64,000 bases of DNA. It comes from Paenibacillus sp. yr247 (GTDB taxonomy: Bacteria > Bacillota > Bacilli > Paenibacillales > NBRC-103111). The stretch spans positions 124,001-188,000 of the forward strand of contig NZ_FNIF01000005.1 of the NCBI RefSeq assembly GCF_900103825.1, given 5' to 3'. The position numbers and the translations under genes are program-made. The notes beneath the pieces were generated by a model. It saw nothing but the letters and a program-made list of their open reading frames with translations, was not told the origin of the DNA and ran no database searches. Below, one piece after another: positions 46,516 through 54,637 of the stretch (position 1 is the stretch's first letter; each line of letters opens with the position of its first letter).

Positions 46516-47394
46516 ATGTCCACAACTTTATCGCAAGCCAAAATTGCCTTTGTAGGTGCCGGTTCCATGGCGGAAGCGATTATCCGCGGACTTATCGAAA
46601 CAAAGGTTGCTAATCCGCAAAATTTATATGTGATGAACCGCTCAGATCAAGACAGGTTAGCTTTTCTCCAATCAGAATACGGATTGCAGGCAACTTCCGA
46701 CACCCTAACCAAGGAATCCTTTCTGCGTGAAGCCGATGTTGTCGTTCTCTGTATGAAGCCTAAAGATGTCGTAACTGCTTTCGCCGAACTGCAGCCGCTT
46801 TTAAATGATCAGCAGCTTCTCATTTCAGTTATCGCTGGGCTGTCTATCGCTAAAACAGAAGCTCTGTTGCAAACCAATATGCCGATCGTTCGAACAATGC
46901 CGAATACGTCCAGTACGATCGGATTGGGAGCTACAGGAATGAGCTTCTCCGCAAAAGTCAATGATACATTCAAGCAGTTCGCTACCCAAATGTTCGAAGC
47001 TGTCGGCACGGTTACGATCGTAGAAGAAGAGAAATTAGAGATTCTGACAGGTGTATCCGGCAGCGGTCCCGCCTATGTCTACTATCTTATGGAAGCCATG
47101 ATCAAAGCCGCCATCGAAGGTGGTCTTTCTGAGGAAGATGCAAATCAACTAACACTGCAAACGGTGCTTGGAGCCGCTCATATGGTTCAGCTTACGCAGG
47201 AACACCCTGCTGAGCTTCGTCGTAAAGTATCTTCGCCAAACGGCGCAACGCAAGCTTCGATTGAAGTGCTGGATCGTTTTCAGTTCGGAGAAGCTGTCTC
47301 TGCGGCTGTATTCCGTTCTGGAGAACGTGCCAAAGAAATGGGCGAACAAATTGCAGCACCAAGCCCTGTAACGAAATCTTCTTCATCCAAGTAG
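46516..47394 (+). CDS. proC: pyrroline-5-carboxylate reductase
   Basis: The last step of proline synthesis, reducing P5C with NAD(P)H. The 292-residue product has an N-terminal Rossmann motif FVGAGSMAEAIIRG, MPNTSSTIGLGATG, and the C-terminal signature GSGPAYVYYLMEAMIKAAIEG. A Ser-rich tail closes the protein. TGAGGAGG precedes the ATG, 27 bases after proA. It is the last proline gene; mtnW begins 33 bases on with no terminator between them. Confidence 0.94.
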   Translation: MSTTLSQAKIAFVGAGSMAEAIIRGLIETKVANPQNLYVMNRSDQDRLAFLQSEYGLQATSDTLTKESFLREADVVVLCMKPKDVVTAFAELQPLLNDQQLLISVIAGLSIAKTEALLQTNMPIVRTMPNTSSTIGLGATGMSFSAKVNDTFKQFATQMFEAVGTVTIVEEEKLEILTGVSGSGPAYVYYLMEAMIKAAIEGGLSEEDANQLTLQTVLGAAHMVQLTQEHPAELRRKVSSPNGATQASIEVLDRFQFGEAVSAAVFRSGERAKEMGEQIAAPSPVTKSSSSK

Positions 47395-47427
47395 GTCTTA
47401 TTCTATTAAAGCAGGTGAGCGGTTTTG

Positions 47428-48696
47428 ATGAGTGCATATTGTTTAGCAACATATCGGAGTTTCGATGAGAAAGCCGATTTTCATAAAAAAGCTACAAATA
47501 TAGCTGTCGGCTTAACGGTTGGCAGCTGGACGGAGCTGCCAGAAGCGCAGAAAGCTCAAATGGAGAAGCATTTAGGGAAAGTCATCTCTGTCGAAGTGCA
47601 TGAGCCGGCCCAAGGAGAACCTCGTTTTAATCGCTATGCCGATATTACAATCGCTTACCCGGATGTGAACTTCAGTCGGGACATTCCCGCCTTATTGGTC
47701 ACCGTATTCGGAAAGTTGTCGATGGATGGCAAAATTAAATTAATTGACTTAGCCTTCTCATCCGATTTCCTTAGCGGCTTTTCTGGACCAAAATTCGGTA
47801 TGCAAGGCGTACGCGACCTTCTTGGTGTTCAAGAACGTCCCTTGCTGATGAGTATCTTTAAATCCGTTGTTGGCTATGAGCTGCCTGCGCTGCGCGAACA
47901 ATTTTATTTACAAGCAGCCGGCGGTGTCGATTTAATTAAAGACGATGAGATTTTATTTGAAAATCCATTAACTCCGCTGGAGAAACGGATTGAGGTATGC
48001 CTTGGAGCAGCCGCACAAGCCTCCAAGGAAACAGGTCAAAAACTGCTATATGCCGTAAATTTGACCGGCCCCACCTCCAAACTTGCCGCTCAAGCCAAAA
48101 AAGCGATCGGAGCCGGAGCTAACGCTTTGCTGTTTAATGTATTAGCCTACGGTTTCGATGTCCTGCATGAATTAAGCTCCGACCCGGAGATTACGATACC
48201 AATTATGGCGCATCCAGCCATGGCTGGTGCGACTTATCCGTCACCGCACTACGGGATATCCCCCTCTGTGCTTCTTGGCAAGCTCATGCGCCTGGCTGGT
48301 GCAGATTTGGTACTGTTCCCTTCTCCTTACGGTTCTGTCGTGATGCCACGAGAAGAAAACTTGGCTATCAAGCATGTGCTGTTAACGAATGATTTACGTA
48401 AAGATTACGCCTTTAACGCTTCAGCCGAGGTGCAATTGAAACTAGCTGCCAGCTTCCCTGTTCCTTCCGCAGGCATTCACCCTGGTCTTGTTCCTCTTAT
48501 TCTGCGCGATTTTGGCAGAAACGTCATTGTAAATGCAGGCGGAGGAATTCATGGACATCCACTCGGTACGATTGCTGGTGGACAAGCCTTCCGACAGGCG
48601 ATAGACGCAACCTTACAAGGTATCAACCTTCGAGATTACGCCATTTCACATCCGGAATTACAAACAGCTATTAACACTTGGGGGATTAGAGAATGA
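47428..48696 (+). CDS. mtnW: 2,3-diketo-5-methylthiopentyl-1-phosphate enolase (RuBisCO-like)
   Basis: A RuBisCO-like protein of the methionine-salvage pathway, enolising 2,3-diketo-5-methylthiopentyl-1-phosphate. The 422-residue product has GGVDLIKDDE, where the Lys is the carbamylated magnesium ligand of the family, and GGGIHGHPLGTIAGG near the C-terminus. It lacks bona fide RuBisCO loop-6 chemistry. ATG at 47428 is chosen over a preceding TTG; AGGTGAG lies about eight bases upstream. It follows proC without a terminator and overlaps mtnX by 4 bases. Confidence 0.93.
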   Translation: MSAYCLATYRSFDEKADFHKKATNIAVGLTVGSWTELPEAQKAQMEKHLGKVISVEVHEPAQGEPRFNRYADITIAYPDVNFSRDIPALLVTVFGKLSMDGKIKLIDLAFSSDFLSGFSGPKFGMQGVRDLLGVQERPLLMSIFKSVVGYELPALREQFYLQAAGGVDLIKDDEILFENPLTPLEKRIEVCLGAAAQASKETGQKLLYAVNLTGPTSKLAAQAKKAIGAGANALLFNVLAYGFDVLHELSSDPEITIPIMAHPAMAGATYPSPHYGISPSVLLGKLMRLAGADLVLFPSPYGSVVMPREENLAIKHVLLTNDLRKDYAFNASAEVQLKLAASFPVPSAGIHPGLVPLILRDFGRNVIVNAGGGIHGHPLGTIAGGQAFRQAIDATLQGINLRDYAISHPELQTAINTWGIRE

Positions 48697-49355
48697 GTAA
48701 GGAACGCGTTATTTTTTGCGACTTTGACGGTACCATTACCGTGAACGATAACATCGTAGCCATCATGAAGCATTTCAATCCAACCGGTTGGGAAGCTATC
48801 GTACAACGAATTGTGGACAAAACCATCTCGATACGTCAAGGAGTCGGAGAGATGTTCTCCCTCCTCCCTACTTCCCGTAAGGATGAGATCATCGAATACG
48901 CCATCGGAAACGCTGTGATCCGGGATGGCTTTAAAGAATTTGTGGACTACTGTAAAGAGCATGGCATCAAACTTCTGATTACGAGCGGGGGCATTGATTT
49001 CTTTATCTATCCGCTGCTCAAGCCCTTCCCGATTCCAACTGAGCATATTTACTGCAATGCCAGCACATTCGAAGGAAGCGTCATTGAAATTTTATGGCCA
49101 AATCGTTGTGACGAGCACTGTGCAACAGACTGTGGGATGTGTAAAACAAGTATTATTCGGTCTTATGATTCAGAGCGTTATGAGCGGATTATCATTGGGG
49201 ATAGCATTACGGATTTCGAGGGAGCTAAGCTGGTCGATACGATTTTTGCACGCTCACATCTCATCGAAATGTGTGAGCAGCTGAAATATCCTTATCACCC
49301 ATTCGACAACTTCTTCGATATTATGAAGCAATTGGAGGCTGAACCTGTAACATGA
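48693..49355 (+). CDS. mtnX: 2-hydroxy-3-keto-5-methylthiopentenyl-1-phosphate phosphatase
   Basis: A HAD-superfamily phosphatase, the step after MtnW. The 220-residue product has motif I CDFDGTITVND with D10 as nucleophile and D12 as acid/base, motif II LLITSGGID, and motif III near GDSITDFEGAK. A Cys-rich insertion (CDEHCATDCGMC) is seen in the cap region, as in other MtnX proteins. The start overlaps the mtnW stop (ATGA), and the stop overlaps mtnB in the same way. Confidence 0.93.
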   Translation: MSKERVIFCDFDGTITVNDNIVAIMKHFNPTGWEAIVQRIVDKTISIRQGVGEMFSLLPTSRKDEIIEYAIGNAVIRDGFKEFVDYCKEHGIKLLITSGGIDFFIYPLLKPFPIPTEHIYCNASTFEGSVIEILWPNRCDEHCATDCGMCKTSIIRSYDSERYERIIIGDSITDFEGAKLVDTIFARSHLIEMCEQLKYPYHPFDNFFDIMKQLEAEPVT

Positions 49356-49993
49356 GTATTTTACTAGAAGAGAAACAACGCGCATTCGCGGATTTACGTA
49401 ATATTAAAGCCAATTTAGCGGCCAGAGGATGGTTTCCTGCGACCAGCGGTAATTTATCCGTTCGTGTAGGGGGCTTCGAGCCTGACGCATTCACATTCGC
49501 CATTACCTCCAGTGGTAGAGATAAGTCCGTTCAAACACCAGAAGATTTTCTGCTCGTAAATGAGAAAGGTCAACCCACGGAAGCCACAGGCCTGAAGCCA
49601 TCGGCAGAAACCTTGATTCATAGTGAAATCTACCGATTGACAGGCGCCGGCGCCATTTTTCATGTACATACCATATTCAATAATTTGATTTCTGAGCTAT
49701 TTTGGGAACGTAAAAGCATACCCGTAGACGGTGTAGAGCTTATCAAAGCTTTCAACATCTGGGATGAAGAAGCTCACATCGAGATCCCTATTTTGCCAAA
49801 CTATGCGGAAATCCCTCGGATTGCCGAGCTGGTGGAAGGATCAATAATTCCGCGCATTCCCGGCATCGTGCTGCGTAAACATGGCATTTATGCATGGGGG
49901 GCCAATGCTTTTGAAACTAAGCGTCATCTGGAAGCTTTCGAGTTTCTTTTTGAATATGTCTACCGCTCCCATTTGCTTCAAAAAAGCTTATAG
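49352..49993 (+). CDS. mtnB: methylthioribulose-1-phosphate dehydratase
   Basis: A zinc-dependent class II aldolase-fold enzyme that precedes MtnW in the pathway. The 213-residue product has the conserved WFPATSGNLSVR substrate region, zinc ligands H104 and H106 (FHVHT) and a third His in LRKHGIYAWG. It ends the mtnWXB run and a terminator follows. The acireductone dioxygenase gene mtnD, next in B. subtilis, is absent here, so that step is encoded elsewhere or differently. Confidence 0.93.
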   Translation: MSILLEEKQRAFADLRNIKANLAARGWFPATSGNLSVRVGGFEPDAFTFAITSSGRDKSVQTPEDFLLVNEKGQPTEATGLKPSAETLIHSEIYRLTGAGAIFHVHTIFNNLISELFWERKSIPVDGVELIKAFNIWDEEAHIEIPILPNYAEIPRIAELVEGSIIPRIPGIVLRKHGIYAWGANAFETKRHLEAFEFLFEYVYRSHLLQKSL

Positions 49994-50013
49994 CATCTTG
50001 CCATCATCGATCG

Positions 50014-50054
50014 TAAGTCAGGCTCTCCCCATTTGGGTGAGGTCTGGCTTTTTT
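50014..50054 (+). terminator. terminator of the pro-mtn transcript
   Basis: AAGTCAGGCTCTCCC pairs, with several wobbles, with GGGTGAGGTCTGGCTT, followed by TTTTTT, 20 bases after the mtnB stop. Confidence 0.75.
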
Positions 50055-50111
50055 GGCGAAGGATTGTGAATATTCGTATGCTCTTAATCATTGCGATATG
50101 GCAGTCACAAT

Positions 50112-50154
50112 AAAAAAAGTCCTATCTTCCATGAGAGAAGATTAGGACTTTTTT
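50112..50154. terminator. bidirectional terminator, dnaD side
   Basis: AAAAAAGTCCTATCTTC pairs with GAAGATTAGGACTTTTTT around an 8-base loop. It has T-runs on both strands and ends 3 bases before the dnaD stop codon. Confidence 0.88.
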
Positions 50155-50156
50155 AT

Positions 50157-50840
50157 TCATCTGGATTGTCGAAAGCGCTGTGAATATTCCTTCGCTTGAT
50201 CGACCGTGGCTACTCGATTTCGGCTCCATTCCAGCAGTATCCGGTCAATATAGCGGAAATGAACTTTCCCCGCAAATACGGCTTCTTTCAAAGCCGTCAT
50301 GATGAGCTCTTCCTTGTACAAATCCTTATCCAACCAACCGCTGATTGTTTCCAGCTCCATCGGGGTTAAGGGACGCGCAAATTCTTTTTCAAAAGTTGTG
50401 AAAATGCTTTTGGCACTCTCATCGGACTGAATTGATGTACGGCTGGCAGTTAACTGAGCCATCTGCTGCTCCGCCACCAGTTTGGCCAATTTTCTGTATA
50501 ACGGCGTAAGATTATATCGTTCACTGCGAATACCTGTCGTTTCTTCTGTATCCTCATCGATCGCGATGAACTGCTCATGAATCAATTTCTGCAGGCTAGC
50601 AATCACCAGATCGGGTGAAGCGGACATGCGGGATTGAATTTCATCGGTGGTTGGAAAGTCATTCTTTTCCTTTTCCAGAAATGAAATCAAATGAATCAGT
50701 GTCATCACTTCAATTTCGCTCAAATTTAGAGCAGGGTAATTTTTCAGAAATAGGAGAGGGACCGAAACACTGCCCTCCTGAAAGCCTGCCAATAGGGCAG
50801 CCTCGATCTGAAGCTGCTGCGTACTAGACTGTTTACTCAT
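50157..50840 (-). CDS. dnaD: DnaD-family replication initiation/primosomal protein
   Basis: A Firmicute primosome component that helps load the DnaC helicase at origins and restart forks. The 227-residue product has an N-terminal winged-helix DDBH1 domain (about 15-120, LNLSEIEVMTLIHLISF) and a C-terminal DDBH2 domain (about 140-215). The latter contains FEKEFARPLTPMELETISGWL and the YIDRIL...W motif. It is 35 bases downstream of asnS, the conserved asnS-dnaD pair of Bacillales. Confidence 0.92.
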   Translation of the reverse strand: MSKQSSTQQLQIEAALLAGFQEGSVSVPLLFLKNYPALNLSEIEVMTLIHLISFLEKEKNDFPTTDEIQSRMSASPDLVIASLQKLIHEQFIAIDEDTEETTGIRSERYNLTPLYRKLAKLVAEQQMAQLTASRTSIQSDESAKSIFTTFEKEFARPLTPMELETISGWLDKDLYKEELIMTALKEAVFAGKVHFRYIDRILLEWSRNRVATVDQAKEYSQRFRQSR

Positions 50841-50875
50841 CCGATCCCCTTTCTACCCATGGTCGATAAAATGGT

Positions 50876-52165
50876 TTACGGATACAAACGATATAGGAGA
50901 CGCGGGAATGGAATCGTTTCGCGAACATGATCCAGACCACAGATCCATGCAACCGTACGTTCAAGTCCAAGCCCGAAACCAGAATGCGGCACTGTACCGT
51001 ATTTCCGAAGGTCTAGATACCATTGATATGCTTCTTTCGATAAATCATGCTCCTGGAAACGCTGCTCCATTAATTCCGGATCATCGATTCGCTGACTTCC
51101 TCCGATAATTTCTCCATAGCCCTCAGGCGCAATCATATCCGCACAAAGTACGACTTCAGGACGGTTAGGATCTGGTTTCATATAGAAAGCCTTAATTTCT
51201 GTTGGCCAATGGGTAATGAACACAGGTGTTTCATATTGTGCAGCAATCGCAGTCTCATGCGGAGCTCCGAAATCCTCGCCCCATTTGAATTCATGCCCGT
51301 TCTTTTGTAGAAAATCTACAGCTTGGTCGTATGTAATTCGCGGGAAGCTGCCTTGAATTTTCTCCAGCTTAGATGTATCTCTCTCCAAGGTTTCCAGCTC
51401 TTGTGCACAATTTTTGAGTACGGATTGAACGATATAAGATACGAATTGCTCCTGTACCTCCAGGTTCTCGGCATGATCAACGAAAGCCATTTCAGGTTCA
51501 ATCATCCAGAACTCAATCAAATGTCGGCGTGTCTTCGATTTCTCTGCGCGGAACGTTGGTCCAAAGGAATACACACGGCCAAGCGCCATTGCAGCCGCCT
51601 CCATATATAGCTGTCCGCTTTGGGTTAGGAAGGCATCCTCATCAAAGTATTTGGTGTGGAATAAATTCGTTGTTCCTTCACACGAGGAAGGAGTTAAAAT
51701 CGGTGGATCAACCAAATGGAAGCCACGCTCATTGAAAAATTGCTGTACTGCTTGAATAATTTGGGCGCGAATCACGAGCACCGCACGCTGACGGGGACTA
51801 CGAATCCAAAGATGACGGTTATCCATCAAGAAATCAACGCCATGCTCCTTCGGTGTAATCGGATATTCTTCCGTCACTTGAATAATTTCAACACCAAGTA
51901 CATCAAGCTCATAGCCGCCTTTACTGCGAGTATCCTCTTTCACTTTTCCTGTTATGTACAGTGAGCTTTCTTGTGTTAACTTGGATGCGGCTTCCCAAAC
52001 GTCTTCACTGACATCACTTTTGACCACAACTCCTTGTATATATCCCGAACCGTCTCTTAGTTGTAAAAACTGAATTTTACCGCTGGAACGTTTCTTGTTT
52101 AGCCAACAGCCAATCGTAACTGACTCGCCGACATGATGTTTAACTTCGCCTATCGTACATTTCAT
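50876..52165 (-). CDS. asnS: asparaginyl-tRNA synthetase
   Basis: A class IIb synthetase. The 429-residue product has an N-terminal OB-fold anticodon domain (about 1-105) and the catalytic core with motif 2 [25 protein letters not shown] and motif 3 [13 protein letters not shown]. Sequence and length fit AsnRS rather than AspRS. GGGAGGG precedes the ATG at about 11 bases and is flanked by the variant palindromic element D. It is co-transcribed with dnaD. Confidence 0.95.
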   Translation of the reverse strand: MKCTIGEVKHHVGESVTIGCWLNKKRSSGKIQFLQLRDGSGYIQGVVVKSDVSEDVWEAASKLTQESSLYITGKVKEDTRSKGGYELDVLGVEIIQVTEEYPITPKEHGVDFLMDNRHLWIRSPRQRAVLVIRAQIIQAVQQFFNERGFHLVDPPILTPSSCEGTTNLFHTKYFDEDAFLTQSGQLYMEAAAMALGRVYSFGPTFRAEKSKTRRHLIEFWMIEPEMAFVDHAENLEVQEQFVSYIVQSVLKNCAQELETLERDTSKLEKIQGSFPRITYDQAVDFLQKNGHEFKWGEDFGAPHETAIAAQYETPVFITHWPTEIKAFYMKPDPNRPEVVLCADMIAPEGYGEIIGGSQRIDDPELMEQRFQEHDLSKEAYQWYLDLRKYGTVPHSGFGLGLERTVAWICGLDHVRETIPFPRLLYRLYP

Positions 52166-52177
52166 ACTGCTTTTGAC

Positions 52178-52210
52178 CCTCCCTAGAGTTTTCGTTGAAA
52201 ACTAACTTAA
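52178..52210 (-). repeat. Shine-Dalgarno-adjacent palindromic element, copy D (asnS), variant
   Basis: The sense strand reads TTAAGTT, then AGTTTTCAACGAAAACT (52187-52203; 7-bp stem, 3-nt loop), then CTAGGGAGGG and the asnS start. Relative to copies A-C the pair at stem position 7 is C-G instead of G-C, so pairing is kept. The small GCTTACGAAGC stem is missing. Confidence 0.7.
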
Positions 52211-52288
52211 TGAATCATATCCTTTGAGATTCCGGAACTCTCCAGCCTACTGAATACTTTTCTATTGTACACTATTTTCATAAAAGAA

Positions 52289-53497
52289 TCAGTCCGTCGA
52301 TGACCGAATTAGTCTATACGTATCCCGAGCAATCATCCACTCCTCATTGGTTGGGATTACGAGCACTTGTACTTTGGAGCCTTTTGTCGTAATGCGCCGC
52401 TCCTGCCCTCTTCCCTTGCGGTTTGCTTCTTCATCGAATTCCACGCCAAGGAAGGTCAAACGCTCGCATACCCTCTTACGAAACAGCTCCGAGTTTTCTC
52501 CGACGCCTGCCGTAAAAACGATTGCATCGATGCCATTCATCGCCGCGGCATAAGCGCCGATGTATTTGCGAAGCCGATACTCATACATCTCAAAAGCAAG
52601 CGCGGCGTTCTTATCGCCCGCCTCCAGTGCTTCCACGATCTCCCGCATATCGCTGGAAATCCCCGAGATTGCCTGCAGTCCGCTGTGCTTGTTCAGCATG
52701 GAGCTGATCTCGCCCAGCGTCAAATCCTCCTTGCCCATTACATAAGGCACGATAGCGGGGTCGATATCGCCGCTGCGCGTGCCCATCATCAACCCTTCGA
52801 GCGGGGTCATCCCCATGCTCGTATCCACCGACTTGCCGCCCAGTACGGCAGCGCAGGAAGCTCCGTTACCGATGTGACAGGTAACGAGCTTCAGCTGCTC
52901 CAGCGGGCGGCCTAGGAAGGCAGCGGCGCGTTCGCTCACGTAGTTATGCGAAGTGCCGTGAAAGCCATAGCGGCGCACCTTGTGCTTCCGGTACAGCGCC
53001 ATTGGCACCGGGTAGAGATAGGCTGGCGCCGGCATGGACTGATGGAAGGCGGTGTCGAACACGACGGCCTGCGGCACGCCGGGCATGTTCGCTTCCACCG
53101 CCGAGATGCCAAGCATATGCGCCGGGTTATGGAGCGGTGCCAGATCGAAGAGCCGCTTAATCTCCTTCTTCACTTCGTCATTGACGAGGACGGAGTTCTT
53201 AAAGGATTCACCGCCGTGAACGACCCGGTGCCCAACGGCGTCAATCTCCGACGTCGACACCAGTACGCCGTGTTCGGGGTGAACAAGCAGCCCGAGCACC
53301 TTGCGAATGGCTGTCTTATGTTCGAGAATCTCACTAACCTCATGAACCTCAGCTTTACCTGTCGGTTCATGCGTCAAAATGGCCGTTTCCATTCCGATGC
53401 GCTTTATTCGACCTTTTGCGAGAATAGATTCATCTTCCATTTGAAAAAGCTGGTATTTGAGTGACGAGCTCCCGGCATTTATAACGAGAATATTCAC
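52289..53497 (-). CDS. ackA: acetate kinase
   Basis: Interconverts acetyl phosphate plus ADP with acetate plus ATP. The 402-residue product has phosphate-binding VINAGSSSLKYQ (about 4-15), HRVVHGGESF, FHGTSHNYV, HIGNGASCAA and FTAGVGENS. GTG start overlaps the hbd stop (GTGA) with AAGGACGG upstream, so it is coupled to hbd. No pta lies nearby. The gene is GC-richer than its surroundings and contains several perfect inverted repeats. Confidence 0.94.
   Translation of the reverse strand: MNILVINAGSSSLKYQLFQMEDESILAKGRIKRIGMETAILTHEPTGKAEVHEVSEILEHKTAIRKVLGLLVHPEHGVLVSTSEIDAVGHRVVHGGESFKNSVLVNDEVKKEIKRLFDLAPLHNPAHMLGISAVEANMPGVPQAVVFDTAFHQSMPAPAYLYPVPMALYRKHKVRRYGFHGTSHNYVSERAAAFLGRPLEQLKLVTCHIGNGASCAAVLGGKSVDTSMGMTPLEGLMMGTRSGDIDPAIVPYVMGKEDLTLGEISSMLNKHSGLQAISGISSDMREIVEALEAGDKNAALAFEMYEYRLRKYIGAYAAAMNGIDAIVFTAGVGENSELFRKRVCERLTFLGVEFDEEANRKGRGQERRITTKGSKVQVLVIPTNEEWMIARDTYRLIRSSTD
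52801..53102. repeat. inverted-repeat cluster inside ackA
   Basis: GAAGCTC 52857-52863 and GTTACC 52865-52870 pair with GGTAAC 52880-52885 and GAGCTTC 52886-52892 (13 bp, one bulged C, 9-nt loop). GGCGGT 53048-53053 and CGAACA 53056-53061 pair with TGTTCG 53086-53091 and ACCGCC 53097-53102. A CGAGC-GGGG / CCCC-GCTCG hairpin lies near 52798-52821. Confidence 0.65.
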
Positions 53498-54366
53498 AGA
53501 CGGTCACCGTCCTTGTCGTAGCGGAAGAAGCCTTCTCCCGTTTTTGCGCCCAGATGGCCAGCGCGTACCATTTGTTTCAATAGGAAAGAAGGACGGTATT
53601 TAATGTCCCCATAATCACGGAACATGCCTTCCAGCGCATCATGTACGGAATCTAACCCGAAACGGTCGCACATTTCTAAAGGGCCGTATTTGAAATCATA
53701 CCCGATACGCATCGCGCTATCGATATCTTCTGCGGAAGCCACTCCCTCAGAAAGCGTGTGCAAAGCCTCGTTAATTAACGTGCAAATCAACCTTGTCGTA
53801 ATGAAGCCAGGCGACTCATTGACCTTAATGCTTTTTTTTTGAATGAGATCATCCACGAATCGTCGCGTCTGTTCGAAGGTTGCATCCGACGTTTTCATCG
53901 CACGAATAATTTCTACGAGGTTAATCTTTGCTACGGGATGCAGAAAATGTAGTCCTATCACACGCTGAGGATTCGTTGTGACTGCAGCAATCTCTGTCAC
54001 ACTAAGGGTGGATGTATTTGTTGCTAAAATAATGGATGAATTGCAAATTTGATTCAGCTGGAAAAACACATGCTTTTTGGCATTCAGGTCTTCCGTTATT
54101 GTCTCAATCACCATATCGCAAGTAGCCATGTCTTGAAGTGAATCGGCTTTTTTAATTTTGGCTAAAATCAGCTTTTTCTCTGCTTCTGTCAATGCCCACC
54201 GTTCTATTTGCTTATCAAGGCTGGCCGTAATCTGCTCAATCGCGCGGTCCAGCTTATCTGTTGTTTTCTCAGCGAGTAAAACTTCCAGGCCGCGGGCTGC
54301 GAGCATTTCAGAAATCCCCTGTCCCATCGTTCCCCCGCCGATTACACCAATCGTTTTGAATACCAT
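53494..54366 (-). CDS. hbd: 3-hydroxybutyryl-CoA dehydrogenase
   Basis: Interconverts 3-hydroxyacyl-CoA and acetoacetyl-CoA with NAD(P)H. The start is at the ATG at 54366 (MVFKTIGVIGGGTMGQG), with AAGGAG upstream; the longer frame has an untypical charged N-terminus. Product 290 residues. It has an N-terminal Rossmann GGGTMGQG, LHFLHPV with the catalytic His, and a C-terminal helical domain with GYDFKYGPLEMCDRFGLD. Directly coupled to ackA, an unusual pairing. Thiolase and crotonase genes are not nearby. Confidence 0.92.
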   Translation of the reverse strand: MVFKTIGVIGGGTMGQGISEMLAARGLEVLLAEKTTDKLDRAIEQITASLDKQIERWALTEAEKKLILAKIKKADSLQDMATCDMVIETITEDLNAKKHVFFQLNQICNSSIILATNTSTLSVTEIAAVTTNPQRVIGLHFLHPVAKINLVEIIRAMKTSDATFEQTRRFVDDLIQKKSIKVNESPGFITTRLICTLINEALHTLSEGVASAEDIDSAMRIGYDFKYGPLEMCDRFGLDSVHDALEGMFRDYGDIKYRPSFLLKQMVRAGHLGAKTGEGFFRYDKDGDRL

Positions 54367-54602
54367 GCCATGTTTCTCCTTCTCAACTGCTTCGTCCTTT
54401 ATCATTCTCAAGGGAATCTTCCCTATATCCTCGAAAACCCTATCCTATCATACAATTTTTGCTTCCTAATTTCATTAGTATACACTAAACGTTCTTGAGA
54501 CTTTCTCAGCTTTGAAACAATTCCGGTATGAATGGAAGACGTTACCTTTTTACTTATCCACAACTAACTTATGGGTATAAATAAATTCGGAGCTAGAATA
54601 AC

Positions 54603-54631
54603 AAAAAAACCGCTGGCCTCAAGGCCAACGG
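54603..54631 (-). terminator. terminator of the FtsH-like operon
   Basis: CCGTTGGCCTTGAGGCCAGCGG forms a stem of about nine pairs, with seven T following on the minus strand, 7 bases after the stop of the FtsH-like gene. Confidence 0.88.
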
Positions 54632-54637
54632 TCGTGC

